Source: Subtercola vilae (GTDB lineage Bacteria; Actinomycetota; Actinomycetes; Actinomycetales; Microbacteriaceae). Taken from it: a DNA stretch of 64,000 nt. A model generated the notes under the pieces. That model did no database searches. It was not told where the DNA came from and saw nothing but the letters and a program-made list of their open reading frames with translations. The DNA is taken from positions 1 to 64,000 of the forward strand of contig NZ_QYRT01000001.1 in NCBI RefSeq assembly GCF_004923255.1, read 5' to 3'. Position numbers and translations under genes: made by a program. Shown in pieces: positions 16,880-28,217 of this stretch. Position 1 is the first letter of the stretch. Each line of letters starts with the position of its first letter.

Positions 16880-18577
16880 GTGACCGATGACAATCGCCTG
16901 CTCGCCGGGCGATACCGCATCGGCGACATCATCGGGCGCGGCGGAATGTCGAACGTGTACGTCGGTCGCGACGAGCGCCTCGGTAGACCGGTGGCCATCA
17001 AGCTGCTGAAGTCGTCGCTCGCCGGCGACCCCATCTTCCGCACGCGGTTCAGGCAAGAAGCCCAGGCGGCCTCGCGCATGGCTCATCCCACCATCGTGCG
17101 GGTGTTCGATGCCGGAGAAGAGCGGGTGGCCGAACCCGGCGGCAGTGAAGCGATCGTGCCGTTCATTGTGATGGAGTATGTGCAGGGCATCCTGCTGAAA
17201 GATCTCATCAGGCAGGGGCCGGTCGACCCCGCCGAGGCCGTGCGCATCACCGACGGTATTCTCACGGCGCTCGAGTACTCGCACCGGGCCGGGGTCGTTC
17301 ACCGCGACATCAAACCGGGCAACATCATGCTCACCCACTCAGGCCAGGTGAAGGTAATGGATTTCGGCATCGCCCGGGCCATCTCCGACTCGTCGGCAAC
17401 CGTGGCGCAGACCACCGCCATTCTGGGCACGGCGCAGTACTTCTCGCCCGAACAGGCGCGCGGCGAGTCAGTGGATGCTCGAACCGACCTCTACTCCACC
17501 GGCATCGTGCTGTTCGAACTTCTCACCGGGCGTGCGCCCTTCCGCGGCGAGACCCCCGTGGCCGTGGCGTACCAGCACGTGAGCGAGGCACCGGTGTCGC
17601 CCAGCTCGATCAACCCGAAAGTGTCACCCGCACTCGACCAGGTGGTTGCTCACGCCCTGGCCAAAGACCGGTTCGCGCGCTTCCAGAGCGCCGCCGACTT
17701 CAAGATCGACCTGCAGATCGCCGGCGCCGGAAAGATCCCCTCCAAACGACTGCCGGCCGAAGATTTTCAGGCCTCCCTCTTCGGGGCACCCCCCACTCTC
17801 ACTGCCGGCTCTGATGCCGCTCTCACCCAGTTGGCGGGAGACGACGAATACGCCGTTCGAACCCAGTCCAGGCCACCGGTCATCTGGATCTGGGCGGGTA
17901 TCGCCAGCGTCGCCGTGATTCTCGTCGCGATTCTGTTCTGGGTGGTCGGGCTCCGCGAGACCACAATCATTCCCGACTCGTCGCGCATCATTCCGGTGGT
18001 CACAGGCCAAACGTACGACAGTGCGAACTCCACACTGCAGCAACTGAACCTCGTCACGCAGCGGTTCAACGAGAACAGCCCCACGGTTCCCGAGGGCGAG
18101 GTCATTCGCACCGACCCGCCGTCGGGCACGGTCGTGCAGCCGCAGGCCATCATCGGCATCTACGTGTCACTCGGCAAGAAGACCGTGCTGATCCCCGACC
18201 AGGCCGGGTCGACCGTCACGGCGGCAACCCCGAAGATGACGGCCCTCGGGCTGATCGTCGGCTCAACGAGCAAAGAGAACTCTGCCACCGTCGCGGCCGA
18301 TGTCATCATTCGCACAGACCCCGCTGCCGGCGCATCGAGTTTTGTCGGCGACACGGTCAACTTCGTGGTGTCGAACGGGCTCGTGACGGTTCCGAACGTC
18401 GTGAACCAACCACTCACCTCAGCTACCTCGACGCTGTCTGCGTTGAATCTCACGGTCACGGCAGCGGTAGACCCGTCGTGCAAGACGGCATCATCGAACC
18501 CTGTGACGAAACAGTCTCTGGCCGCCGGTGACAGACCCCAGGGTTCAGCTGTCACCTTGACCTACTGCACGGGCTAG
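16880..18577 (+). CDS. pknB: Ser/Thr kinase PknB with three PASTA repeats
   Basis: 565 residues from the GTG at 16880, which has GGAG eight bases upstream. Kinase domain about 11-280 with G-R-G-G-M-S, K41, H141-R-D143, D161-F-G and the T-T-A activation segment. One membrane helix near 372-394, then three PASTA repeats; the last carries two cysteines (S-C-K and T-Y-C-T-G) that could form a disulfide. PASTA kinases sense muropeptides or lipid II and control growth. Its stop overlaps the convergent pabA by four bases. Confidence 0.95.
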   Translation: MTDDNRLLAGRYRIGDIIGRGGMSNVYVGRDERLGRPVAIKLLKSSLAGDPIFRTRFRQEAQAASRMAHPTIVRVFDAGEERVAEPGGSEAIVPFIVMEYVQGILLKDLIRQGPVDPAEAVRITDGILTALEYSHRAGVVHRDIKPGNIMLTHSGQVKVMDFGIARAISDSSATVAQTTAILGTAQYFSPEQARGESVDARTDLYSTGIVLFELLTGRAPFRGETPVAVAYQHVSEAPVSPSSINPKVSPALDQVVAHALAKDRFARFQSAADFKIDLQIAGAGKIPSKRLPAEDFQASLFGAPPTLTAGSDAALTQLAGDDEYAVRTQSRPPVIWIWAGIASVAVILVAILFWVVGLRETTIIPDSSRIIPVVTGQTYDSANSTLQQLNLVTQRFNENSPTVPEGEVIRTDPPSGTVVQPQAIIGIYVSLGKKTVLIPDQAGSTVTAATPKMTALGLIVGSTSKENSATVAADVIIRTDPAAGASSFVGDTVNFVVSNGLVTVPNVVNQPLTSATSTLSALNLTVTAAVDPSCKTASSNPVTKQSLAAGDRPQGSAVTLTYCTG

Positions 18578-19212
18578 ACCGCGCGCACGAGTGGGTTGAG
18601 CGGCACGGCCGCCGCTCTCGCCGAGGTGAGACCGGCCGTCGCCAACCAGTTCGCCAGCATCACATAACCACCCTCGGTCAGCACCGACTCCGGGTGAAAC
18701 TGAACGCCGAAGATCGGTGCACTGGCGTGCCTCAGGCCCATGATGACCCCACCTTCGGTGCGCGACGTCACCACCAGTGTTGCTGGCACGGTGCCGTCGA
18801 CCACCGCCAGGGAGTGGTACCGGGTGGCCGTGAAGTTCTGGGCGACACCGTCGTAGAAGAGGCTCTCGTCGTGAACGATGACCGACGTCTTGCCGTGCAT
18901 GAGTTCTTCAGCGTTCGTCACAGTGGCGCCCATCGCCTCGGCGATGGCCTGGTGGCCGAGGCACACCCCGAGCAGCGGGGTGTGCCTCGCCAGCGCGGCT
19001 CGTACCACGGCAATGGAGACGCCGGCTTCTGACGGCTTGCCAGGCCCGGGTGAGATGAGCACCGCATCATAGGCGCCGAGCACCGTCGCCGCTTCTGCGT
19101 CGGTGAAGGCGTCGTTGCGAACGACAGTGGTCTCTGCCCCGAGTTGGTGCAGGTAGCCGTTCAGCGTGTAGACGAAGCTGTCGTAGTTGTCGATGACGAG
19201 AACGTGGGTCAT
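18574..19212 (-). CDS. pabA: Anthranilate/aminodeoxychorismate synthase glutaminase subunit
   Basis: 212-residue class I glutamine amidotransferase. Nucleophile C84 in G-V-C-L-G-H-Q, with H172 and E174 in F-H-P-E completing the triad; S-P-G-P-G-K-P is the oxyanion strand. It frees ammonia for chorismate-using synthases in folate (PabB) or tryptophan (TrpE) synthesis. In actinobacteria the copy at this place is annotated as either; no synthase subunit is in the window, so pabA versus trpG is open. Overlaps the 53-aa gene by ATGA. Confidence 0.92.
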   Translation of the reverse strand: MTHVLVIDNYDSFVYTLNGYLHQLGAETTVVRNDAFTDAEAATVLGAYDAVLISPGPGKPSEAGVSIAVVRAALARHTPLLGVCLGHQAIAEAMGATVTNAEELMHGKTSVIVHDESLFYDGVAQNFTATRYHSLAVVDGTVPATLVVTSRTEGGVIMGLRHASAPIFGVQFHPESVLTEGGYVMLANWLATAGLTSARAAAVPLNPLVRAV

Positions 19213-19370
19213 TGGTCAACCGTAACGGGTTGCGAGGGTGTCAACAGATTGTCGACGAGCGGAAAAACCCACGTCGACAGCGCGAACAGCAGCACGGCGA
19301 TGCCTACGAGCAGAATCAGGATACGGGCCCACAGGGGCCCCGGTAGAACGCGCCACAGAGCGGAGTACAC
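19209..19370 (-). CDS. 53-residue single-pass membrane protein
   Basis: GTG start at 19370, three bases after the sortase stop, with its TGA overlapping the pabA ATG. It encodes a polar N-terminus, one hydrophobic segment (about residues 15-35, RILILLVGIAVLLFALSTWV), and a short Asp/Pro tail. Perfect end-to-end packing with both neighbours supports it being real. Function unknown; it may be a helper of the sortase. Confidence 0.7.
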   Translation of the reverse strand: MYSALWRVLPGPLWARILILLVGIAVLLFALSTWVFPLVDNLLTPSQPVTVDQ

Positions 19371-19373
19371 GGG

Positions 19374-20270
19374 TCAGGCCCCTTTTCCGGTCAGCCCGGC
19401 GATGGCGGCCGGAGGCCCATCGCTTCGGGGAGTGAACGATTGAAGCACACCGTAGGCGATGATGCGCTCAGACGCGATATAGAGCGGGTTGCAGCTTGTC
19501 AGCGTGATGAGGCGGTCAGTTGCAGCAGCCGTCGGGGCCTGGGGAACCGCGCTCAACACGTCGACGCCGTCGGGGCTCACGTACTCTGTATCGCGGTAGA
19601 TGTAGGTGTACCAGCCGTCTTGCGTCTCGACGTAGATCGGGTCGCCGATCTGCAACTCGTTGATCTTGATGAAGGGGCTGCCCCAACCGTCGCGGTGTGC
19701 GGCAATGGCGAAGTTGCCCATGTCGCCCGGCATCTGGCTCTGGTCATAGTGGCCGGCACCTCCGCCGTTCAGAACGGTTTTGGCGTCGACGCCCTGTGCG
19801 ACGGTGCGCTTGTAGTCCGCCCCGAAGCGCGGCACGTACAGAACGGCGAACTGCTTCGTGTCTGCGGGAGCCACCATCACGACGGGGGCAGCACCAGAAC
19901 CGGCAGCAGACGGGGTCGGGGTCGAGCCGGCTGCACCCGTCGGCGCTACGGCGGTCGGAGCCGGAGTGGCTGCACTCCACTGCTGTGAGAGGCCAGAGGC
20001 CTCATTGGTCTGGGTGCTGTTCAACGCGATGCCTTGAATCCACAGCTGCCAGCCGAGAAAGAGGAAGACGAGAACGCCGGCGGTGATGAGCACCTCACCA
20101 GCCACTCCGATGACGCTTCGAACGATCGAGCGGCGCTCGGCCGGATGATGCCTCGGGCGGCGGTGCTGGGGCTCATGGCGCGGCGACTCGTCTTCGCGCG
20201 GCGGGCGCGACTCGTCTCCCGGCTGCTCCGGCTCGGGATCGTCGTTAAAAAGTGAGCTTATCTCTGACAC
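19374..20270 (-). CDS. Class E sortase
   Basis: About 298 residues from the GTG at 20270 (an ATG at 20279 adds three residues, but its bases form part of the TAGTAT -10 box). Acidic/basic disordered N-terminus, one membrane helix (about 57-80), a Thr/Pro/Ala linker, then the sortase barrel. Counted from the ATG, the triad is H195 (A-A-H-R-D-G), C263 (TLTSCNP) and R272 (S-E-R-I-I-A-Y-G). Class E enzymes attach LAXTG-type proteins to peptidoglycan in high-GC actinobacteria; no such substrate is recognised in this window. Confidence 0.9.
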   Translation of the reverse strand: MSEISSLFNDDPEPEQPGDESRPPREDESPRHEPQHRRPRHHPAERRSIVRSVIGVAGEVLITAGVLVFLFLGWQLWIQGIALNSTQTNEASGLSQQWSAATPAPTAVAPTGAAGSTPTPSAAGSGAAPVVMVAPADTKQFAVLYVPRFGADYKRTVAQGVDAKTVLNGGGAGHYDQSQMPGDMGNFAIAAHRDGWGSPFIKINELQIGDPIYVETQDGWYTYIYRDTEYVSPDGVDVLSAVPQAPTAAATDRLITLTSCNPLYIASERIIAYGVLQSFTPRSDGPPAAIAGLTGKGA

Positions 20271-20277
20271 GGCATCC

Positions 20278-20283
20278 ATACTA
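20278..20283 (-). promoter_or_regulatory. -10 box of sortase, leaderless geometry
   Basis: TAGTAT ends eight bases before the in-frame GTG at 20270. Divergent from the crgA -10, with about 80 bp between the two. Confidence 0.5.
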
Positions 20284-20361
20284 TGAGGTGAAAATGACCA
20301 GAAGCTGAGTTACCAAAAGGGTATCAAGTCTCGTTTTCGGCGGTCGACCAGCATTCCCAGC

Positions 20362-20367
20362 TAGAAT
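20362..20367 (+). promoter_or_regulatory. -10 box of crgA, leaderless geometry
   Basis: TAGAAT ends eight bases before the ATG at 20375. Confidence 0.6.
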
Positions 20368-20374
20368 CATCGGC

Positions 20375-20614
20375 ATGGCCCGCGAGAAAACACGTTCCCT
20401 GCAAGTCGCGAAAGCGTCGAGTGATGAGTCGACCCCGAATCCCGTCTGGTTCAAGCCGGTCATGTTCGGTTTCATGCTCGTCGGTCTTGTGTGGATCATC
20501 GTGTTCTACGTCAGCCAGGGCATCCTGCCCATCCCCGATCTCGGCAGCTGGAACATCCTCATCGGCTTCGGTATCGCCTTCGTGGGTTTTCTCATGACCA
20601 CCCGCTGGCGCTGA
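20375..20614 (+). CDS. crgA: Cell division protein CrgA
   Basis: 79 residues with two membrane helices (near 27-48 and 58-76) joined by a short outer loop, after a lysine/serine N-terminus. The motif N-P-V-W-F-K-P-V-M-F-G and the ending T-T-R-W-R are typical of CrgA. It helps place FtsZ-ring partners and PBPs at the septum in actinobacteria. Leaderless start. Confidence 0.93.
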   Translation: MAREKTRSLQVAKASSDESTPNPVWFKPVMFGFMLVGLVWIIVFYVSQGILPIPDLGSWNILIGFGIAFVGFLMTTRWR

Positions 20615-20652
20615 TCCAGCCCTTCACAACGGCGAGACTTACACGGGTGTAA

Positions 20653-20683
20653 TTATCCCCAATGTGTATAAGCCTGTGTATAA
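20653..20683. promoter_or_regulatory. Three DnaA-box-like 9-mers
   Basis: TTATCCCCA (20653-20661, one mismatch to TTATCCACA), then TGTGTATAA at 20663-20671 and 20675-20683, both the reverse of TTATACACA, a sequence also present in oriC. The two copies are 12 bases apart. The site lies between convergent stops, so it is not a promoter. Confidence 0.45.
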
Positions 20684-20699
20684 CTCACGGCTCTGCCTG

Positions 20700-21578
20700 T
20701 TAGTAAAAGCTGCGTGCAACCGTAACGATCACCAGCAACACCAGCACAGCCGCTGATGCAAATATCTGAACAGGCTGTTGTTGTGGGCGCCTGGTCTTCA
20801 TGTAGATGAACCCCACGAGGCCACCGACCACCAGCCCGCCGACGTGCACCTGCCAGGCGATTCCCGGTACCAGAAAGCCGATCGCCAGGTTCAGCACCAG
20901 CAGCACAACGAGCTGCTGCATGTTGCCACCCAGCGTGCGCGAGATGATGAAGAACGCACCCATCAGACCGAATATCGCGCCCGAGGCTCCGATCACCGGC
21001 TGCCCGGCAGTGGCGAGAACATCCATCGCCACCGCGCCGCCCACCGCTGCCAGTAGGTAGAGCGCCAGAAAGCGCAGCCGCCCGATCATCGGTTCGAGAA
21101 TGCGGCCGAAGATGTACAACGAATACATGTTCAGCAGAATGTGCAGCAGTGAAAATGGCGAGCTGATCGTGAATGGATTGTGCACGAATGCATACGTCAG
21201 CATGCGCCACGGCTCAACACCGATACCGAACAGCGGCTGGCTGTAGGCGCCGGCGTACTGCAGGGCGTTTGTCACCCCGAGCCCGGGTATGAGTTGCAGC
21301 ACGTAGACGAATACCGTCAAACCTATGAGTGAGTAGGTCGCGACGGGAGCATTCGACGAACGTGAAGTGGCCCGTGCTGCCCGAATCAGCGCGGGGCGCT
21401 TGTTGTATTCCTGGCTGCGGCGCCCCTCACGGGCGCAGTCGACGCAGTGAACGCCTACGGCCGCCTGCACCGAACACTCGGGGCAGACGGTCTTGCCACA
21501 GCGCTGGCAGAGAATGTAGCTCTGCCGGTTCGGGTGACGGTAGCAGAAGTTCGCATCCGTCTCCGGAATGGTTGACAA
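20700..21578 (-). CDS. Rhomboid intramembrane serine protease with zinc-finger N-terminus
   Basis: 292 residues. N-terminal zinc finger of B-box type (C12, H15, C24, C27, C32, C35, H44 and C45/C48 spaced as metal ligands), then six or more membrane helices. Catalytic dyad S199 in G-A-S-G-A and H245 in V-H-V-G-G; H146 and N150 form the oxyanion pair. The protease cuts membrane proteins within the bilayer. Start is TTG, directly after the ppiA stop; no ATG or GTG in frame precedes the zinc finger. Confidence 0.92.
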   Translation of the reverse strand: MSTIPETDANFCYRHPNRQSYILCQRCGKTVCPECSVQAAVGVHCVDCAREGRRSQEYNKRPALIRAARATSRSSNAPVATYSLIGLTVFVYVLQLIPGLGVTNALQYAGAYSQPLFGIGVEPWRMLTYAFVHNPFTISSPFSLLHILLNMYSLYIFGRILEPMIGRLRFLALYLLAAVGGAVAMDVLATAGQPVIGASGAIFGLMGAFFIISRTLGGNMQQLVVLLVLNLAIGFLVPGIAWQVHVGGLVVGGLVGFIYMKTRRPQQQPVQIFASAAVLVLLVIVTVARSFY

Positions 21579-22118
21579 CTAAACCTCAGCGACCTCGACT
21601 GATTCGACGACAACAGCGTCGAGCGGGCGGTCGTACGCGTCGGTTGCCACCGCAGCGAGCTTGTCGACGATGCGCTTCGACGAGTCATCTGCGACCTCAC
21701 CGAAGATGGTGTGCTTGCCCTGCAGCCAGGTAGCCGGCCCGACGGTGATGAAGAACTGAGAACCGTTGGTGCCCTGCCCACCCTGGATGCCCGCATTCGC
21801 CATCGCCAGAATGTAGGGCTCGACGAAGCCGAGCTCAGGGTTGATCTCGTCGTTGAAGCGGTAGCCGGGGCCGCCGGTGCCATTGCCGAGCGGGTCGCCA
21901 CCCTGAATCATGAAGCCCGGGATGATGCGGTGAAAGATGCTGCCGTCATAAAGTTTGGCGGTGGTGGCCGCGCCCGTCTTCGGGTCGGTCCATTCGCGCT
22001 CGCCCGCGGCAAGGCCGACAAAGTTCTTGACGGTCTGGGGGGCATGGTTGCCGAAGAGGTTGACAGAGATGTCGCCGAGGTTGGTGTGGAACGTCGCGAC
22101 GTGGGTGTGCTTGGCCAT
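21579..22118 (-). CDS. ppiA: Cyclophilin-type peptidyl-prolyl isomerase
   Basis: 179 residues, no signal peptide, so cytosolic. Core motif F-H-R-I-I-P-G-F-M-I-Q-G-G-D-P with catalytic R64, then G-P-G-Y and N-G-S-Q-F-F-I-T-V. Catalyses cis-trans proline isomerisation. It abuts the rhomboid gene (TAG then TTG). A GAGAAT lies seven bases before the ATG, so this start too may be leaderless. Confidence 0.95.
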   Translation of the reverse strand: MAKHTHVATFHTNLGDISVNLFGNHAPQTVKNFVGLAAGEREWTDPKTGAATTAKLYDGSIFHRIIPGFMIQGGDPLGNGTGGPGYRFNDEINPELGFVEPYILAMANAGIQGGQGTNGSQFFITVGPATWLQGKHTIFGEVADDSSKRIVDKLAAVATDAYDRPLDAVVVESVEVAEV

Positions 22119-22260
22119 GGATCAATTCTCACACAGTGCCCCGCTCATACAGTCAAGGGTCAGCGTAAAGAAGGAGGATAGTCAGGCTGCGATGTTTGGT
22201 GCCAAGCTAGACCGTGGCAAGATTGTGATCTACCGCGTTCGTAGCCGATGGAGGTTTCTG

Positions 22261-22779
22261 ATGAGTCTCACCCGTAAGCGCCAAAAGGCACTCAAGCGTC
22301 TGCGCAGCAGCGCCGAGGATCTCTGGTTCGACCAGCAGAGCATTCTCGACCGTGCCAACCACGTCGCGCGTGAGGCGAAGCTTCAGCTCGGCGAGCTGAC
22401 CAAAGAAGAAGTTGTGCCGCGTGTGAAGACCGCGACCGACTCCATTGCACCGACCATTGCCCGCAACATCGCTGCAGCCAAGGTTGCCGGCGACCAGGTG
22501 CGCTCCAAGTGGGCCTCCGACGTTCTGCCGGCGCTCGGCAGCACACTCACATCGGCCGCCGACGTCTTTCACGTCAGCGACAACACTTCGGTGAAGAAGG
22601 CCATCGCCAAAGTCGCCCCCAAGCCCGCCAAGAAATCGTCGCACCTCGGCGCCTATGCTGCAATCATCACCGGCACGGTGGCACTGGTCGGCATCGGTTA
22701 CGCCGTCTGGCAGACCTTCCGCGCCGATGACGAGCTCTGGATCAGCGAAGACGAGATCGACGCCACCCCCGCCTCGTAG
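22261..22779 (+). CDS. Conserved single-pass membrane protein, unknown
   Basis: 172 residues from the ATG at 22261, which has a strong GGAGG eight bases upstream. Basic N-terminus, helical and possibly coiled middle with many alanines and lysines (about 20-110), one membrane helix near 130-150 and an acidic C-terminus (D-D-E-L-W-I-S-E-D-E). No catalytic motif. Ends 11 bases before a good terminator. Confidence 0.75.
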   Translation: MSLTRKRQKALKRLRSSAEDLWFDQQSILDRANHVAREAKLQLGELTKEEVVPRVKTATDSIAPTIARNIAAAKVAGDQVRSKWASDVLPALGSTLTSAADVFHVSDNTSVKKAIAKVAPKPAKKSSHLGAYAAIITGTVALVGIGYAVWQTFRADDELWISEDEIDATPAS

Positions 22780-22790
22780 CTCAAACACAA

Positions 22791-22830
22791 GAGAAGCCCG
22801 GCCCTCATCGAGGTGCCGGGCTTCTTTTGT
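22791..22830 (+). terminator. Rho-independent terminator
   Basis: GAAGCCCGGC (22793-22802) pairs with GCCGGGCTTC (22815-22824), followed by TTTTGT; flanking A-rich and T-rich ends extend the stem, so it may also work for minus-strand transcripts ending after tRNA-Ala. Confidence 0.85.
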
Positions 22831-22876
22831 GCAATTCAGTCTCGCCGGGCAGGGACCGGCGAGACAAATAATTCAG

Positions 22877-22949
22877 TGGAGCCTAGGAGAATCGAACTCC
22901 TGACCTCCTGCTTGCAAAGCAGGCGCTCTACCAATTGAGCTAAGGCCCC
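22877..22949 (-). tRNA. tRNA-Ala(TGC)
   Basis: 73 nt. Acceptor GGGGCCT pairs with AGGCTCC, D-loop with TTGGTAGAGC, anticodon loop TTTGCAA with anticodon TGC, T arm AGGAGTTCGATTCTCCT. Follows tRNA-Ile downstream of gyrA, as in other actinobacteria. No encoded CCA. Confidence 0.97.
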
Positions 22950-23013
22950 CAATGCGCCAAACGCATGTCTCAGAGCACACCGTGTTCTGAGACGCACTAT
23001 TTAGCTAACACAG

Positions 23014-23087
23014 TGGGGGTACCGGGATTTGAACCTGGGACCTCTTCATTATCAGTGAAGCGCTCTAACCAACTGAGCTATACCCCC
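23014..23087 (-). tRNA. tRNA-Ile(GAT)
   Basis: 74 nt. Acceptor GGGGGTA pairs with TACCCCC, anticodon loop CTGATAA with anticodon GAT, T arm CCAGGTTCAAATCCCGG. Likely co-transcribed with tRNA-Ala 64 bases further on. Confidence 0.97.
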
Positions 23088-23095
23088 GCTTGGGC

Positions 23096-23125
23096 AGTTG
23101 CGTTTCGTTTTCGTAAAACGCAACT
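23096..23125. repeat. Inverted repeat between DUF3566 gene and tRNA-Ile
   Basis: AGTTGCGTTT (23096-23105) is mirrored by AAAACGCAACT (23115-23125). A T-run follows only in the plus direction, where no gene ends, so a terminator role on the minus strand is doubtful; it may separate gyrA-operon and tRNA transcripts. Confidence 0.5.
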
Positions 23126-23144
23126 TTGTAATACTACCCAAAAC

Positions 23145-23552
23145 CTACTTATTCGTGAAACCGAGCATCACTCCACCTGTGATCTTGACGGTCAGATTGT
23201 AGAGAACAGCCGAGATCGCGCCAAGAGCCGTGATTACGATGATGTCGAGAATGGCCACAATCACCGCGAACCCCATCACCTGGCCGAGCGAGGCGAACTG
23301 ATCGACGCTCACATTGCCCGTTCCGGCAATCTCTACCAGCAGCTTGTTCACCGAGTCGAACACACCGGTCTGCTGCAGCAGCGACCAGATCAGAAACGCG
23401 GCGACGACGGTGACGATACCGAGCACGATCGACCACAGAAACGAGATCTTGAGAATCGACCAGAAGTCGACGTACACCAGGCGCAGGCGCACCTGCTTGG
23501 TCTGTGTGGGCCGTGATGACTTCTTTGCAAGCTTTTCAGCTACGTTACTCAT
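23145..23552 (-). CDS. DUF3566 transmembrane protein
   Basis: 135 residues, the usual partner of gyrA in actinobacteria (Rv0007-type, here without the long Pro-rich N-terminus). Basic start, [12 protein letters not shown] strand, and two membrane segments (about 33-57 and 87-113). Start at 23552 overlaps the gyrA stop by eight bases; an ATG 24 bases earlier is less likely. Function not established. Confidence 0.9.
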   Translation of the reverse strand: MSNVAEKLAKKSSRPTQTKQVRLRLVYVDFWSILKISFLWSIVLGIVTVVAAFLIWSLLQQTGVFDSVNKLLVEIAGTGNVSVDQFASLGQVMGFAVIVAILDIIVITALGAISAVLYNLTVKITGGVMLGFTNK

Positions 23553-26106
23553 CGGTCGGTGCTTCCTCTCCGGCATCTTCAGACGTCTGCGGTTCTGCGC
23601 CAGGGTCTGAAACTACGGTGCGTTCGGTGTTTTTGGCCAGCGCGATTATGCGATCTTCATCGGCGAATCGCGCGAAGACAACACCCATGGTGTCTCGGCC
23701 TTTGGCCGGGACTTCGGCCACGGCAGAGCGTACCACCTTGCCGCTGGCAAGAACCACCAAGACCTCGTCTTCTTCGTCGACGATGAGCGCACCCGCAAGT
23801 TCGCCCCGTTCATCCTGAAGCTTGGCGACTTTGATGCCAAGGCCCCCCCGGCCCTGTAGCCGGTACTGCTCCACTGACGTGCGCTTGGCGTAACCGCCCT
23901 CGGTCACAACGAACACGAACCCGGCCTCTGAAACCACAGACGCGTCGAGCAGAACATCTTCGTCTCTGAATTTCATACCGATGACACCGGCCGTCGAGCG
24001 GCCCATCGGCCGAAGCGCCTCGTTCGAGGCGGTGAACCGAATCGACATGCCCTTCTTCGACACCAGGAGCACATCGGAGTCTTCTTCGACGAGCAGTGCT
24101 GAGACCAGCTCGTCGCCCTCCCGCAGGTTGATGGCGATGATGCCACCCGAGCGGTTGGTGTCGTACTCGCTGAGCGCAGTCTTCTTCAGCAGGCCATCCC
24201 GAGTGGCGAGTACCAGGTACGTCGCAGCCTTGTAGTCGCGAATGTCGAGAACCTGGGCGATCTGCTCATCGGGCCCGAGGGCCAGCAGGTTGGCGACATG
24301 CTGGCCTTTCGCGTCGCGGCCGGCCTCCTGCAGCTCGTAGGCCTTTGCTCGATACACGCGCCCTGTGGTGGTGAAGAACAGCAGCCAATGGTGCGTCGTG
24401 GTCACGAAGAAGTGTTCGACCACGTCGTCTGCACGCAGCTGGGCACCCTTCACGCCCTTGCCACCGCGGTGCTGGCTGCGGTAGTTGTCGCTGCGCGTGC
24501 GCTTGATGTAGCCGCCGCGCGTGACGGTGACCACCATCTCCTCTTCGGGGATGAGGTCTTCCATGTTCATGTCGCCGTCGAAACCGAACATGATCTCGGT
24601 GCGGCGGTCGTCGCCGAACTTCGTGGCGATCTCGGTGAGCTCTTCGGTGATGATCTCGCGCTGGCGAGCCGGGCTGCCGAGGATCACGTGGAATGCGTCG
24701 ATCTCGACTTGGAGCTCGGCTGCCTCATCGGCGATCTTCTGGCGTTCGAGGGCAGCCAGCCGACGCAGCTGCATGGTCAGAATGGCGTCAGACTGAACTT
24801 CGTCGATCTCGAGCAGCGCCATGAGGCCGGTGCGTGCGTCGTCGACAGTGTCAGAACGGCGGATGAGCGCGATGACCTCGTCGAGTGCATCCAGAGCCTT
24901 CAGGTACCCGCGCAGAATATGCATGCGCTCTTCGGCGCGGCGCAGGCGGAACTGGGTGCGACGCACGATGACGTCGATCTGGTGCGTGACCCACTCGGTG
25001 ATGAACCCGTCGATCGGCAGCGTGCGGGGGATGCCGTCGACGATGGCGAGCATGTTCGCGCCGAAGTTCTCTTGCAGTGAAGTGTGCTTGTAGAGGTTGT
25101 TGAGCACGACCTTCGCCACCGCATCGCGCTTCAGTACGATGACGAGGCGCTGGCCGGTGCGGCCGGAGGTCTCGTCGCGAATGTCGGCGATGCCACCGAT
25201 CTTGCCGTCTTTGACGAGCTCGGCGATCTTGATGGCCAGGTTGTCGGGGTTGACCTGGTACGGCAACTCGGTGACCACCAGGCAGTTGCGCCCCTGCAGC
25301 TCTTCGACGCTCACAACAGCGCGCATGGTGATCGAGCCACGGCCTGTGCGATACGCGTCGTGAATACCCTTCACGCCGAGAATCTGAGCGCCGGTGGGAA
25401 AGTCGGGGCCCTTGATGCGCTGCATGAGCGCGTCTTGTAGTTCTTCGCGCGTCGCATCGGGGTTCTCGAGGTACCAGATGGCACCGGCGGCAACCTCGCG
25501 CAGGTTGTGTGGTGGGATGTTCGTGGCCATGCCGACGGCAATACCCACCGACCCGTTGACGAGCAGGTTCGGAAAACGGCTCGGCAGCACAATGGGCTCG
25601 AGCGTACGACCGTCGTAGTTGTCTTGAAAGTCGACGGTCTCCTCTTGGATGTCGCGCACCATCTCGAGCGCCAACGGAGCCATCTTCGTCTCGGTGTACC
25701 GCGGGGCCGCAGCACCGTCGTTGCCCGCCGAACCGAAGTTGCCCTGCCCGAGTGCGAGCGGATACCGCAGGCTCCAGGGCTGGATCAGACGCACCAGCGC
25801 GTCGTAGATGGAGGCGTCACCGTGGGGGTGGAACTGCCCCATCACCTCGCCCACCACACGGGCAGACTTCGAGAACGCGCGGTCGGGCCGGTAGCCGCCG
25901 TCGTACATCGCGTAGATCACGCGGCGATGAACCGGCTTCAGACCGTCGCGCACGTCAGGCAGAGCGCGCCCGACGATGACGCTCATCGCGTAGTCGAGGT
26001 ACGAGCGCTGCATCTCGAGTTGAAGGTCGACCTGCTCGATGCGGTCTGTTGTCATTCCGCGTGAGTCGGGCGCAATCGAGTCACCGGTGGGAGTTTCGTC
26101 AGTCAT
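23545..26106 (-). CDS. gyrA: DNA gyrase subunit A
   Basis: 853 residues, normal length. Catalytic Y137 in A-A-P-R-Y-T-E. Quinolone region H-P-H-G-D97-A98-S99-I-Y-D: alanine stands where E. coli has Ser83, as in mycobacteria. GyrA-box-type tail with six repeats, including Q-H-R-G-G-K-G near 560. Introduces negative supercoils with GyrB. AGAGAA precedes the ATG. 27 bases after gyrB. Confidence 0.98.
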   Translation of the reverse strand: MTDETPTGDSIAPDSRGMTTDRIEQVDLQLEMQRSYLDYAMSVIVGRALPDVRDGLKPVHRRVIYAMYDGGYRPDRAFSKSARVVGEVMGQFHPHGDASIYDALVRLIQPWSLRYPLALGQGNFGSAGNDGAAAPRYTETKMAPLALEMVRDIQEETVDFQDNYDGRTLEPIVLPSRFPNLLVNGSVGIAVGMATNIPPHNLREVAAGAIWYLENPDATREELQDALMQRIKGPDFPTGAQILGVKGIHDAYRTGRGSITMRAVVSVEELQGRNCLVVTELPYQVNPDNLAIKIAELVKDGKIGGIADIRDETSGRTGQRLVIVLKRDAVAKVVLNNLYKHTSLQENFGANMLAIVDGIPRTLPIDGFITEWVTHQIDVIVRRTQFRLRRAEERMHILRGYLKALDALDEVIALIRRSDTVDDARTGLMALLEIDEVQSDAILTMQLRRLAALERQKIADEAAELQVEIDAFHVILGSPARQREIITEELTEIATKFGDDRRTEIMFGFDGDMNMEDLIPEEEMVVTVTRGGYIKRTRSDNYRSQHRGGKGVKGAQLRADDVVEHFFVTTTHHWLLFFTTTGRVYRAKAYELQEAGRDAKGQHVANLLALGPDEQIAQVLDIRDYKAATYLVLATRDGLLKKTALSEYDTNRSGGIIAINLREGDELVSALLVEEDSDVLLVSKKGMSIRFTASNEALRPMGRSTAGVIGMKFRDEDVLLDASVVSEAGFVFVVTEGGYAKRTSVEQYRLQGRGGLGIKVAKLQDERGELAGALIVDEEDEVLVVLASGKVVRSAVAEVPAKGRDTMGVVFARFADEDRIIALAKNTERTVVSDPGAEPQTSEDAGEEAPTDE

Positions 26107-26133
26107 GGTTCTCTTTGATCTGTTGGAGAAGAA

Positions 26134-28146
<2,013 letters not shown>

Positions 28147-28217
28147 CTAACTTCGCTTTCCGAGCTTTGAAGGCGATCTGGGGCGTTTATTTCGGGTGGG
28201 TGACCAGTTTTGCCTCC

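Noticed and set aside
24298-25080. Long open frame antisense to gyrA (260 codons)
   Set aside because: Composition is that of a GC-rich shadow frame; gyrA is certain on the other strand.
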